From Stereum hirsutum FP-91666 SS1 (Eukaryota; Basidiomycota; Agaricomycetes; Russulales; Stereaceae): a stretch of 64,000 bases of DNA. The notes beneath the pieces were generated by a model. The model was not told the origin of the DNA. It saw nothing but the letters and a program-made list of their open reading frames with translations, and ran no database searches. Position 1 is the stretch's first letter. The number at the start of each line of letters is the position of its first letter. The stretch is from positions 1,281,179-1,345,178 of the forward strand of contig NW_006763135.1 in assembly GCF_000264905.1 (NCBI RefSeq). Direction: 5' to 3'. Below are positions 36,344 through 47,457 of the stretch, in pieces. Position numbers and translations under genes: made by a program.

Positions 36344-39300
36344 TCAGTTCCTCTTCGCAGCATTCTACGAGACTCGAGATTAGCACCCATCCGATACCGA
36401 CAACCTCCAATAAATCTGGAGAGAAAGACTCACCAAGTACGACATCAACTGCCCATAATCTCCAGGAGGCGCACCCGCATTTCCATTAGGCGGCGGCGGA
36501 TAGCTCATAGGTCCAGGCGGACCACCAGGCCCTCCACCTGGCGGCGGCATCCCATACCCTCCCGGCCCAGGCGGTCCTCCACCCATAGAAGAAGGCGGAG
36601 GTGGCATACCCTGTGCATGCGATGGACCCGAAGACCCTGGGTGTTGGGCTGCTTGAGCGTTCTGCAATAACGCCAGGAGGTTAGGAGGCAGGCCGGAGAG
36701 GGCTTGCGAGTTGGGAGGGCCACCGGGTAAGGGTGTTGCTCCATTCGAGGGGGGATGACCAGGACCAGGGAGCATAGATGGGTAGCCTCCCGGTACGGGA
36801 GGTGGACCAGAGCCGTAAGGTGGCATGCCGCCTGGTCCGGCAGAGTTGGGAGGTGTTGAGTAGTAGCCTGGGCCTGGAGGTCCTCCGTGGGGTGGTCCAG
36901 ATGAGGGAGGTCCTCCTGGACCTCCTTGGGGTTGTTTCAGGGCTGCAAGGAGCTAGTGTAAGGGTGTAGTCAATGATCACGTCCTGCTGTAATGACTTAG
37001 AAGTGATCTTACTTGTTGGACTTTTCGTGCTTGGTCAAGACGTTCATCGACGGGCGGCTATACGAACGATGTCAGCTTCGATATAGTTCATCCAAGAGGT
37101 AGCCCAAGACTCACCGGAGCCATAGGAGGAGGCCCACCGTATGGTCCACCAGGACCGGGCGGAGGACCATAGCCGTCTCCACCACCGTAGCCACCACCGT
37201 TGCGACTATCGAATCTATCGCCGCCATAGCTTCCACGGCCTCCCCTCCCTCCTCCTCTATACTCCTCTTTATATCTCCTCGGAGGAGGCCGGTCCCTGTC
37301 TTCTTCCCAGTAACCACCACCGTCGCTTCCTCCCCGACGATCGTCATCGTAGCCGCCACCACCACCGTATCCGCCTCGGCCGCGGCCACGCCCACGCCCT
37401 CTGCCTCCTCGGAATCCACGATCGTCATAATCCTGGCCTCCTCTGAAGTTCTCTCGGTCGTCACGCCTGTATGGAGGCGTTCAGCAAGCGAGACGGTGAA
37501 TAGTTGTAAGGCACTCACCGGCCACCACCGCCACCGCCACCGCCACCACCACCACTGTGAGGAACAGGATTCGCGGTTTCATCCCACGCCAGCATGATAT
37601 CGACCGTCCCATCCTGCAGGCTTTGATGCCGTAACCGTCCGTAAGCTTCTTCCGCAGACTGGAGATCCAAAGCAGAGTTAGGCTCTGAGCAAGATAATGA
37701 TCAAATATTTCGTGCATACCCTGATATCGAAGAATTCGACGTAGCATTGATCCGGACGGTCGCCGGCAGGCCTCACGGACTTGACATCGCCGAATTGCTG
37801 GAACTTGCGGCGAACTTCGCCTTCATCGATTGGTTGGCCAGAGGGAGAGTTGCGGAGGGTCACGAGGAGGGCGCCTTGCATTTCCTTGATGGGTGTTACG
37901 GCACTCAGTCACAGGAACAGTAGTCGGGGTAGCGAGAGCTTACTTGGTTTTGTGTGCCGCCCTTCTGCGAGTCGTCTCTGGGCAGCGAGTAGTGAACATC
38001 GATCTACGAACGTGTCAGCGCGACTCAAAGTCTACGCTATAGATACCATGGCGACTCACAGGTCTACCACTAATTTCGGATCCTTGTAACCGTTCCCTTG
38101 CCCTCTCGGCCGCGCGCAAATCGTACTAAAGGAAAGCTTTGAGTCGGTGACAGATCATGGCACTCAAAAACTTACGAATGTGACGAAGACCATACCACGG
38201 TTCGCAATCAGGTCAAAGAAGGTTTTAATCTGACCATGTTCCTCGAACTGTCTTCGGACCTCATCGCTGTTCGTCTCGTACTGCAAGCAATAAACACTTA
38301 GCTCGACCGGACTCAAAATGCGCGCCGACTCAAAGCGCTGTATTTCGAACTTGCCTTGATGTTACGTATGAACAGCGTGCGGCAGGGCCTCTCGCGTTGA
38401 ATGCGTTCTTCGATTATCGAGTCATGCACTTTATCGTCTCTTTCTCGGCGTGGGCCGCGCCTTGGGGGGCGACTTCCGGGTGCGTTGTCATAGCCGGGAC
38501 CTGATACAGTGGTGACGGAAACAATTCAGAATGGTGGATTTACGGAGATAGGATGAGATGATGAGGTTCAAAAACGTAAAAGGAAAAGACGCGTAACGGC
38601 AGATCATGTTGTCCACGGTGCGTCAATCCGTCACTGCTTCAAGAACTCAGTACGTCTTTTGCAATCTCAGGCCTCAGTGGAAAGCTGTATCACCGAGGTG
38701 AGGATTGAAAGTGCTTTCCTTTGACCCGTTCGCGCCAGACATGATTTCTCATTTAATGACCGAGAACCAGGGGACTGACAAGAGACGTTAATGGCGCGGA
38801 GCCGCCATGATGCTGAGAATTTAGTGAAAATTTATTGAAAAGCACTTCCTGACTGTGACGCACTTAAGCTGCTTAAGATCTTTATTGACATCAGGTGAAC
38901 GATGAAAGCAACCATGGCGGGGCCGCGCGCGCGGGCAACTGAAGATGGCCTTCTCTGAATGTTCCAGACGAAGCATGAAAGTCAAGCGCCCAGGGCAAAG
39001 AAAGGAAGAAGATATTCGCTCTTTCATGCGAGATGGCCTCAAAATGTTCAAACTCAGTAGTCAAGCGTACCTTCATAACCATAGTTGCTTTGACTGTGTT
39101 CTCCGGGTGGGTACTGAGAGGAAGCTCCATAAGGTACGGTCTGATAATAGTCTTGACTAGGACCAGAGTCGTAATACGGCTCTCCCTGGGGAGGCGCTTG
39201 ATCATATGCCGAGTGACCACCAGCATCATAACCACCGCCGTAGGAAGCACGACCTCTGCCACGTCCACCAAATCCTCTTCCTCGCGGGGGTCTTCCATCA

Positions 39301-39392
39301 TAGCGGTGTGATCTGTCGGGGCCGGGACCGGAAAAATCACCTCTACGAGGCGGTGCATCATAGGGCGTCGCGTACGGATGATGGCGGCTCAT
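36344..39392 (-). CDS. Tandem-RRM RNA-binding protein with RGG box and Pro/Gly-rich tail (Mei2-like RRM pair)
   Basis: Start ATG at 39390-39392 gives MSRHHPYATPYDAPPRRG and an RGG/YG-rich N-terminus. After an unusually long intron (about 39066 to 38503) comes RRM1: RTLFIRNIKYETNSDEVRR, FDLIANRGMVFVTFYDLRAA and SGRPIDVHYSLPRDDSQ. RRM2 follows: GALLVTLRNSPSGQPIDEGE, FQQFGDVKSVRP and QCYVEFFDIR. This back-to-back arrangement, with RNP1 GMVFVTFYD, resembles the first two RRMs of Mei2/AML proteins, but no third RRM is seen. The remainder is a poly-Gly run, an RGG box, and a long Pro/Gly-rich tail. The last intron has a GCTAAT branch site and the final exon adds NAAKRN before TGA (36344-36346). Likely a nuclear or cytoplasmic mRNA-binding protein able to phase-separate; the target is unknown. 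Confidence 0.82.
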
Positions 39393-39821
39393 GTTCGGTA
39401 TTCACGTCTTAGCAAGAATCGTCGAGTGGTGGGAAGTGAAAACTTATTGACAGTGTGATCGAATAGTCTGAGGTAGAAGACTCCGTACAATCAGACAATG
39501 TCGATGAAGTGACGGCGCGAGTAGGCAGGTGCGTTTAGAGGGAGAATGTATGCTTGATTGCGCGATGGGGGATGAACGGGCGACACTAGGGAGGACGCGG
39601 TGGTGCGAAGAAGAGCAGGGGAAGCAACGTCGTGGCCGCGCAAAGGCAACGACCAAAATTGAAAGTCCGGCGCCAAAATACCGGGACTGACGCAACAGAC
39701 CCGGACCTCGCCGGACCGGAGCGAACTTCCACGTAGCGTTGACGCGACTCCGATCCGCCACCCATTGTTCCCCCTCTTCTGCTCTCAGCCATTCTTTCAG
39801 TCCTTCACCGTCGCTCTCTCC
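39393..39821. promoter_or_regulatory. Divergent intergenic region RRM gene / ubiquitin-like gene
   Basis: 429 bases with two divergent starts at its ends, GC-rich in the centre. No gene and no clear element recognised. Confidence 0.4.
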
Positions 39822-41608
39822 ATGTCGATCGTAGAGATCAGGGTAGAACTACCTACATACTCCCGCACTTTCCATGTTCACGTTTTGTCTTCTTGTACCG
39901 TGCTTGATGTGAAGCACGCTATCTTCTCTACCTGCCCAGGGGCTCCTCGTGTGGATGGTCAGCGGTTGCTCTGTCGAGGGAGGCTTCTGGCAGACCACGA
40001 ACGCGTCGAGGATATTTGGAAGGTGCAATTTCTTCTACTAGCTTTGCTGACCTTCTCTAATCCACATTAATACGCACAGAACCCAAATGATATTCCTGTC
40101 GTTCTGCTCGCCGTGGGTCCCACGTCATGGACCACCAGTCCCACCGAACCGTCTTCTATACCGCAGAATTCTCCTGCTCCCTCTACTAGGCCTACTCTGC
40201 CGGGGCCTTCTCCCCTGCAATTCACGCGGAGAGCACAGAGCACTCCATCGCGACCATCTTGGGTCACTGTACTTCAAAGTTCATCTCGCTATGGTCAACC
40301 ACCGATGATGCCCACATCTACCCCGTTACCCTATATCTCGATGAAACACCAGAATGCCCTCTCAGCACTTACCACAGGCCACATCTCCGCATCGGTGACC
40401 GCTGACTATCTCGAGTTCCTCAAGCAACAGGCCAAGGTCATACTCGCCCAGCACGGCTATTCGTGGCCTGCAATATTCGATGAATTGTGGCCCCCGCACC
40501 GTGAGAGTGATAAGGGCGTCACTTATCAACGAACTCGAATAGAGTACGTCTCACTATACCACGTCCAATTCCATGATCACTCAATTTCTCTCATAGTGGG
40601 CAGGATTATCTACAACTTGTCGATGATTCGGCTACCCCGACTCCACTTCAAGTGCACGCGCTCAATGTGCTATCCCATACCTTTCCGTTACTCTCGATTC
40701 CGTTCAACATTGTGCCCCCGCATTCGATTTCCCCACCATCACAATCCTTCCAAATGCCGCCTGGCATTCTCAACGCTCATCTCCAGCAACTCGGTCTTCC
40801 GCAATTACACGTCCAGCCAGAGCATGCTGCGATGCCCGAGATTCGTATGGTGCCCGAGATTCGTATCATCCCCCTGCGAGCGCTCCTCACACCGATGCTT
40901 GCCTTAGCATTCCGACTATCCTTCCTCATGCTCTTCTTCTCACCGTTCCAGAACCCAGTCATCAGCATCCTCCTCGGGCTGTATCTCATTCTCGATGCCG
41001 CTTTGACAATCTATAATGTCATTTTGAGGGATCCGGAGGAGAACGAGGGGCGTGATCGCGCAGCACGGGATGGTGCGAACGCTGATGGGGCGGGTGGGGC
41101 AGCAGGCTTCGGTAATGGAGACAGACAGGTGGCTCAGCAGGATAGGCTGAGAAGAGGTGGTGCTGGAAGGGCAGGCACGAGAGACTCTCCGTTCCATTGG
41201 TTACGGGAACAGTCGGATCCCATCGTTGACTATCTCGCAAAGATCAATCTGCGGAGCGAGGCGGCAGCATTAGATTCGAGGGGAACTCCAGCGACGAAGC
41301 CAACGATAGGGCACCGAGTAAGGTCTTTCTTCGTGCTGATGGCGTTGACTTTGTACCCGGAGATATGGAATCGGCGGAGGACTGCACTGAGGCAGCGAGA
41401 GGGGCGGATTAAGACTGAGGCAAATGCACGAGTGGCCCCACCGGCGTCTTCGCCTCAGAGCGAAGGTGGTGAAGGCGGCGAGGAAGATGTGCGGGCAGCG
41501 GCCAGAGAGAGGGCGAGGGTGGAGATAGTTGCTGCACACGACAGGCGTCCTGGGTGGGTGAAAGAGTACGTTGAGCGGGTCGTCGAGGGTGATTGGGTGG
41601 ACGAATGA
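39822..41608 (+). CDS. Ubiquitin-like domain membrane protein, HERPUD/Usa1-like
   Basis: Start ATG 39822 gives MSIVEIRVELPTYSRTFHVH, the first strand of a ubiquitin-like domain that runs to about residue 80 (TVLDVKHAIFSTCPGAP, RLLCRGRLLADHERVEDIW). A Ser/Pro-rich linker and a conserved-looking block (SASVTADYLEFLKQQAKVIL then QHGYSWPAIFDELW) follow. Two hydrophobic segments lie close together (LTPMLALAFRLSFLMLFFSP and PVISILLGLYLILDAALTIY), making a hairpin. A charged C-terminal part has a third weaker hydrophobic stretch (RSFFVLMALTLYPEIW). An N-terminal UBL plus a membrane hairpin is the plan of HERPUD1 and yeast Usa1, scaffolds of ER-associated degradation. That assignment is inference from architecture. 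Three or four exons; TGA at 41606-41608. Confidence 0.6.
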
Positions 41609-41947
41609 ACTCGTTTGCTTAGTGTTCTTGCTTTCGTGAAAGGGTCGGAGTGTAGTAATTATTGTTTCATTCGGTGTATGTATCATTGCCCTTACCGCTT
41701 CGGAGTTCCATTGGACGGTCCATTTTACCGTTTTGGACGTGAAAGGACGCGGGATAATGGCGCTGTGGCTGAGCTACTTGGTTAGGTCTTCCTCTGACTC
41801 TATATATCTCCGTCCATGTCTGGCAGGAAGAAGATTGCAGCGCGCTCACGACCATCTCACGACCATTCATCGTCATCCAACGTCGAAAGCTGCTAGATAG
41901 CACAACAGCAACACTTCATAACACGCTAACCGCTTTCAGTCAAGATC
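41609..41947 (+). promoter_or_regulatory. Promoter region of the PKA regulatory subunit gene
   Basis: 339 bases. TATATAT at 41801-41807 lies about 147 nt upstream of the start codon. No gene seen. Confidence 0.45.
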
Positions 41948-43483
41948 ATGTCCTCCACGTTTGAGGCTCTCATAGCGGACCTCACGAGGGACGCGACAAG
42001 GGTCCAGCCAAAAGACGCTCTCCAGTTCTGCTCGTCCTGGTTCCAATCCCGTCTCGAAGAGCAACGAGCTCGCCTTCGTGATACACTCGCCCGTCATCCT
42101 TCACTCCCTATCGACCATCTCGTCGACATCCCCATCAGCAGCAGCCTCAGCAATGGCTCTCTCCTCTCCAATCCTCACGGCAACGCCATATTCACCGACC
42201 CCTTCGAAGCCACCCGGCGAGCGTCTGTGCAACACGATCCTATCGCACCGAACACTTATAGTGCTCGCAGTGTGACCGGACGACCTATGTTCTCGAGCGA
42301 TGGCATGCCCGACCCCACCACCGTCGTCGACGGGCCACTCCCAGCGTTCCAATTCGACGACGACCCCTTCCCGCCACACGATCGTGCTACACCAATGCAA
42401 CCACCAGGTCCAGGTTCCTACCTCGCTCCTGCTGGCATCTTCGGTCGTCGTACGTCCATCAGCGCAGAGCCAATTGATGTCGACACCCCGTCAGGCAGCC
42501 CGCTCCCCGTCTTCCCAAAGACGGACGAGCAACTCTCACGGATCAGAGCCTCCATCCTTTCGAGACCGAACATTCTGTTTAGTGAGCTGGACGAAGAACA
42601 GGAGAGGGGAGCATTCGATGCCATGCGCGAGGTGCATGTCCCGAAGGGAGAGGTCATCATATTGCAGGGCGAGATGGGCGAATGGTTCTACGTCGTCGAG
42701 TCTGGTCTCTTCCATTGCTTCGTCCACCCCGAACCTCTGCCCGCCAACTTCGATCGAAGACCTCGCAAGATTGACGTGGACAATGCAGACATGTCCACGT
42801 TATTTGGGCCGCCGGTGGAGGTGGTGTACGAGCCTGGGGGTTCGTTCGGAGAGCTGGCATTGATGTACGGTGCACCCCGGGCGGCGAGCTTGGTGGCGAT
42901 GGAGGACTCCACGGTCTGGTCACTCGACCGGGTTACCTTCCGGACCATCATCCTGAAGGCTGCCCATCGCAGACGGACGATGTACGAGCAGTTCCTGTCC
43001 TCGGTACCGCTGCTTTCGTCTCTATCGGACACGGAACGGAGCAAGGTTGCGGATGCTTTGGTTAGCGAGATATACCAGGACGGAGAACCGGTGGTGAGGG
43101 AAGGAGAAATGGGCCACACGTTCTTCTTTGTCGAGGAAGGGGCTGCTGTTGTCACGAAGGTTCAGCAGGATGGGGAAGATGGGGAGGTGAGACATGTTGA
43201 AGTCGGGACGCTTGCCCGAGGAGAGTACTTTGGAGGTCAGTATTTACCTTGGTAACCTTCCGGCTACGCGCTGCCGGTCCTTGGCACACGAACTAATACA
43301 CTTTGTCCCCCAGAACTGGCTCTTTTAAAGCTCGCACCGCGTGCGGCGACGGTGAGCGCCGTGTATCGAGAGGATCAGACTTTGCCGAAGTTAAAGGTTG
43401 CGGCGTTGGACGCGCAGGCCTTCACTCGCTTGCTGGGACCATTGCGGGATATGATGGAGCGTCACGCTGGACAACGCTACTGA
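41948..43483 (+). CDS. cAMP-dependent protein kinase regulatory subunit
   Basis: This subunit (Bcy1/Pkr1 in other fungi) holds protein kinase A inactive until cAMP binds. Two exons, 41948-43235 and 43314-43483, encode about 485 residues; the intron has a CTAAT branch site. The N-terminal docking/dimerisation helices include DALQFCSSWFQSRLEEQRAR. A Ser/Pro-rich linker leads to the inhibitor site GRRTSISAE, with a phosphorylatable Ser, so it is type II-like. Two cyclic-nucleotide domains follow. The first has GEMGEWFYVVESGLFHCFV and FGELALMYGAPRAASLVA, with the cAMP-binding Glu and Arg. The second has GEMGHTFFFVEEGAAVV and, across the intron, FGELALLKLAPRAATVSA. Both pockets are complete. Stop TGA 43481-43483. 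Confidence 0.96.
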
Positions 43484-44004
43484 GAAGTTGATGTATTGCA
43501 TACCATTGTCCGTATTTCCCCCGCTACTGTAGCCGTTCTGTTTTTCTTTTTATTCTTGGAGAATCCATTGTTTGACTGATTAGACACCGCCACACGGAGC
43601 GGGCATTGTGGACTTCGGGAGTGCCACATGGACGGACGCATTATCGGGGATGATCGGCGGCGACGGAGGCGACGGAAGAAGCACAATTGTTCCGGAGCAC
43701 GTGTTCCTGCCAGCTGTTAGCCTCGTCATTGGCGGCGTTGCGTTGTCAACAAGACGCGGACAGAAGATGTCGGCCATATTGTCTTGCCCACTGGTGGAGT
43801 GGGAACACATCGGACCCTCCTTTCAACGCATGATCCCCTTTCCGACCCTTCTTTTATCCTCTTTCCCCAGTACCCTCACCAACTCACCCTCCGCATCCTC
43901 GTCCTCATCGCCACCCGCCATTGCGTTTCGGACATCCTCAAAACCTAGTCTCGGCGTAAGCTCGAGTTACACGTTCTTTAATCTCTTTTCTGTACTTGCA
44001 CCCA
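43484..44004. other. Intergenic region after PKA-R gene
   Basis: 521 bases. Contains a CACGTG palindrome at 43698-43703, a possible bHLH site. An open frame (43608-44018) exists but looks like promoter/5' leader with a C/T-rich segment just before the next gene. Confidence 0.4.
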
Positions 44005-45680
44005 ATGGCCGTCCTTGACGTCGAACGCCGTGGACTCCTTGACGGCTGTGAGACTTCCTCCTTCCTTGCTTCGTTGAACACCGGAAGCTGACTTTTCTGT
44101 AGTGGGCTCTGCTCTCGATGGGTAAGGAGCACATCATCTCAGATGATTCGCAGACTGATATGAACGGATTTCTGCAGCGACGCCGGCTCAACGACCGCGA
44201 CGACTACCAGCAGCAACGGGGGTCTGCTCAGTGGCCTCACGAGTGCCTTGAATCCTGTCACTAGCTCGACTGCGTCGACTACATCCTCGTAAGTTTCTCA
44301 TTCCTCCGATGGTCGGTTGTAAATATTTGGCTGCTTTGATGGTTCTTACATTTCGCTGCACATGCTTTTTGACTTGTAGTGTTGCTACAACTACATCTAC
44401 TACGTCGTCTACCACGTCTCTTACGACTGCCTCCACCACCTCCAGTTCATCGTCGAGTAGTACGCAGAGTACAACGTCCAGTACTTCATCGAGTAGCTCC
44501 TTGACCAGCTCCTCGAGTAGCACGTTGAGTAGCACGTCTACTACACCATCCACCTCTTCATCCCCATCTTCCACTGTGGCTGACTCCTCAGCCACTATCA
44601 CCCCTACCGCTAGCCCGTCTTCCGAGTCGATCATCGTCACAAGCTCCCAGGGCCAAGTCGTTACCCTGACGTCCGTGGTTCAAGCGACGCCAACCGCCTC
44701 GAGCTCTCCGCAGGTCGCCACTTCTTTCCTCGAGAACAAATCCCTCTCGAGTGGTGTCTTCGCCGTCGTAGGTATCATCGGGTTCGTTATACTCGTCATC
44801 ATCGGGACGATGTTTATTCGCCGTCGCAGCCGCAAACGGCTCGATAGGGAGATCGACGAAGTGGTCTCCTTCGAACCTACGACCGACCACTATGGAGAGA
44901 AGGACGGTACCACTGGTGGCGCTTGGCCCGCACGCTACAGTACCGGTAGCACTGCCCAGGGCTCTATCCACAATGGTAGCGACGGCACTCACGGTCAGCC
45001 TGGATATGGCGCTGCAATGCCCACCAACCGGTATTCCAACGGCCCCGCCTACGGTCAGCAGCAGCAAATGACCCAGAACGGCTACCCGGGCTATGGAGGA
45101 AACCAGGCGTATCAGGGGTACAACATTCCTGCCCAAAACCAAGCATATCCCGCTCCCGCTCCTCCCCGTTCTCCCGCTGTAGCATACGACCCCGCCCGCG
45201 CTGCATCCCCTCCCAACCCTATCGCTCCATACAGTGCTCCCGTGCTTCCCCAGTTGAACTTCGCGTCCACCGGCCCCCAATTCGTCAACATCGCGTCAGA
45301 GAAACCCCTCCCAGCCCCGGCTCTTTACCCGGGGCAGGCCCAGAGCAGCGAAGAGGCTTCTTACACGCCAGTTGAAAGGGCGCCCGCCGGTAACGCGAGC
45401 AGCGAGACTAGACATTCGCCCTCGAACTCTGTGGAACGCCAGCCCTCCACCCCCGTATTGGCGTACGCGGCTGCACCTGAGCAGGGATCTCGGCTTTCGA
45501 ACGCTACGGCTTACGGTGGCGCACCCGCCAGCGTGGACGAACGTGCTGGTTATACCCCCGGTGGTCTGACGGTATGTGTCCCTCTGACCTTTACCTCTAT
45601 CGTTGTCATCTGAGTCCTTGCTGATCGTCTTTCTTCCTCTCTTCCTCTACCCGCTTGATGCTTAGGTGGCCAATGCGTAA
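44005..45680 (+). CDS. Ser/Thr-rich single-pass membrane protein, function unknown
   Basis: From ATG 44005 (MAVLDVERRGLLDG) two small exons join to DAGSTTATTTSSNGGLLSGL. A mucin-like stretch of over 100 Ser/Thr residues follows, likely O-mannosylated. One membrane helix is SGVFAVVGIIGFVILVIIGT with a basic stop-transfer RRRSRKR. A cytosolic tail of about 250 residues is rich in Tyr, Pro, Gln and Gly. The last intron ends just before VANA and TAA (45678-45680). This layout recalls Wsc/Mid2-type wall sensors and many uncharacterised mushroom proteins. No signal peptide is visible from this ATG, so an upstream exon may be missing or the helix serves as signal anchor. The start is the least certain part of the call. 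Confidence 0.65.
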
Positions 45681-47457
45681 CCGCGTTACATGTTGCCCGT
45701 CCACCTTTCCCCGTCATCGTCTCGGCCCCGATACCCCTTCTTCCCTTCACCCGCCTAATCCTACGTCAGGTCGTCGCCCCTTCGAGACCTCCTAATGAGA
45801 TGTAGCCGCGTTCCCGCCTCTCAACTCTGTATTAGAGAACGTGACTTTTTATTATTGCTTTCCTTCGCATGTTTTACAGCTTGCTGCCTTACTCTTACCT
45901 TTGTATATACCCTGTTCTGAGGACTTACGTCTCGCCTTCGTTGTAGCATTCATACCATACCATCCGTTTTCGTCTGTCCTCATCCATGTCGTATTGATCT
46001 GCTGTGCACCTCTGACGAACATTTACTTACCTTCACGTTCCTTGTCTACCTTATTGCCGTCTACTCTTATTTCGGACTCTCGCCTAGTATCCCCGCTCTG
46101 CCTCCTCTTCCTGGTTCCCTCCCTCCCTCCTGCACCATTCCCTTCCCTTGAGACCTATTTTTGCTTTGGTTTTTTCTTTCTCTTCTTTGATATAGTTTAT
46201 CAGGAAAGTAGAAGGTGGGGGTAGAGAAACTGTTCTTACGGCGGTTGAAGGTCGAGTGGAGAACGTGAGATCCACAAATTTGTATTTGTAGATTACGCCG
46301 CCGCTGTGTCCTTGCTTTTCTGCCTCCAGTGTGCGCATTATCGTTCAATTTGATCACTTTCGTGCAGTATGTGCACCGTATCCATTCGGAGGGAGGGGCG
46401 TGCGAAGAGAAGAGATGAACCCGCGGGTCCGGTTTTATGCGGATAGAGTTCACCATAAACCGAACGGTCATCATGGTGAGTCCAGAGTAGGTCAGGATAT
46501 AACGCACTCAAGGTTTACTTTCGTTTTTAGACCGAGCGGAACTGCCTCACTCAGAACTTCTGCCTCTCGCATCTATTTATGACGAGATACTCACAGTACT
46601 GTGTCGGATGCGAATATCCTGGCGACAAGTCCCTCTCCCAGTGCGGCGTGGGCGGGACATGTATGTCACTCAGGCTCTTCGCACATCTCGCCTCACTGGC
46701 TCGTCCCTCCTTGGATACTTTGGCGAAGGAGCCACGAATTCCAAATGCTTCATCAGCTTGTCTGCCAAGCTCGCACCTTTACCTCACCTCTTCTTTTCAG
46801 CACAAGGCTGTTCTATGGGCCAAGGTGAGCTTGGGGTGCCGTGGAGACCATCCTGTGAATCTCTCCCGTAGGTTCTGGGAAAAAAGAGGAGGCAATGTCT
46901 CTTTCCCTTGAAAATCCTACGTTCCTGTTATTTCTGCATCCGCTCCTGGGATATTATGTGGATAAAGACGTAGACACGGACTCTCGGACGAAAACGAGCC
47001 TTGGCCCGCTGTGCATACGGTGTCCCGCAGATGCCTGTTCTCATAGCGCTCTATTGTCGTCTTTGACTCGCCAAGACTGCTCTTGACGATTCTCTTGCAT
47101 CATTATGCTAGGAACCGCCGATAACGAGATGACTTCGGTGTCTCATAGTGGCAAGCACCATGCTCGATCTCTTAGATACCCGCCCGGTAAAATGTTCGCT
47201 CGGCTTTCTTACCAGAAGAGGGCGATTTTCAGCAGGACCCACCCAAGCGGAACGTTGGTGCTCTCCGACATTAGCTGAGCGCACTCTCAGGACGCAGTCA
47301 AAAAAGTTAACGTTGTCCCCACTGGATCAATACGACCAATGAGGGCCTCTTTCACTCTGCTACCTTTCGAACTTATGTCCCATTCGATCTCACGGTCGCA
47401 ATACTTAAGCATTCCAACGACGTCCCTGGTACTCAGCACTGCCCAGTCGCACACAAC
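45681..47457. other. Long intergenic region, pyrimidine-rich, with one doubtful minus-strand open frame
   Basis: About 1.78 kb, the longest gene-free stretch. 45840-46200 is T/C-rich and looks like 3' UTR. A minus-strand open frame (46067-46507) includes WIRCTYCTKVIKLND, which resembles a small basidiomycete zinc-binding motif but lacks the later W-x-x-H and C that I would expect. The rest up to 47457 is probably the glyoxal oxidase promoter. No gene is called. Confidence 0.45.

Noticed and set aside
38504..39066. Box C/D snoRNA inside the long RRM intron
   Set aside because: A C-box-like ATGATGA occurs only on the strand opposite to the host gene and no paired D box lies at suitable distance.
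38891..39361. 156-codon minus-strand open frame
   Set aside because: It overlaps the true N-terminal exon of the RRM gene in another frame; the RGG/YG-rich frame is the coding one.
43608..44018. Plus-strand open frame before the Ser/Thr-rich gene
   Set aside because: Composition looks like promoter plus C/T-rich leader, and its frame runs into a stop right after the proposed start ATG of the real gene.
45841..46224. 127-codon plus-strand open frame
   Set aside because: T/C-rich sequence with Leu/Ser/Pro/Phe bias typical of untranslated sequence; no homologous motif.
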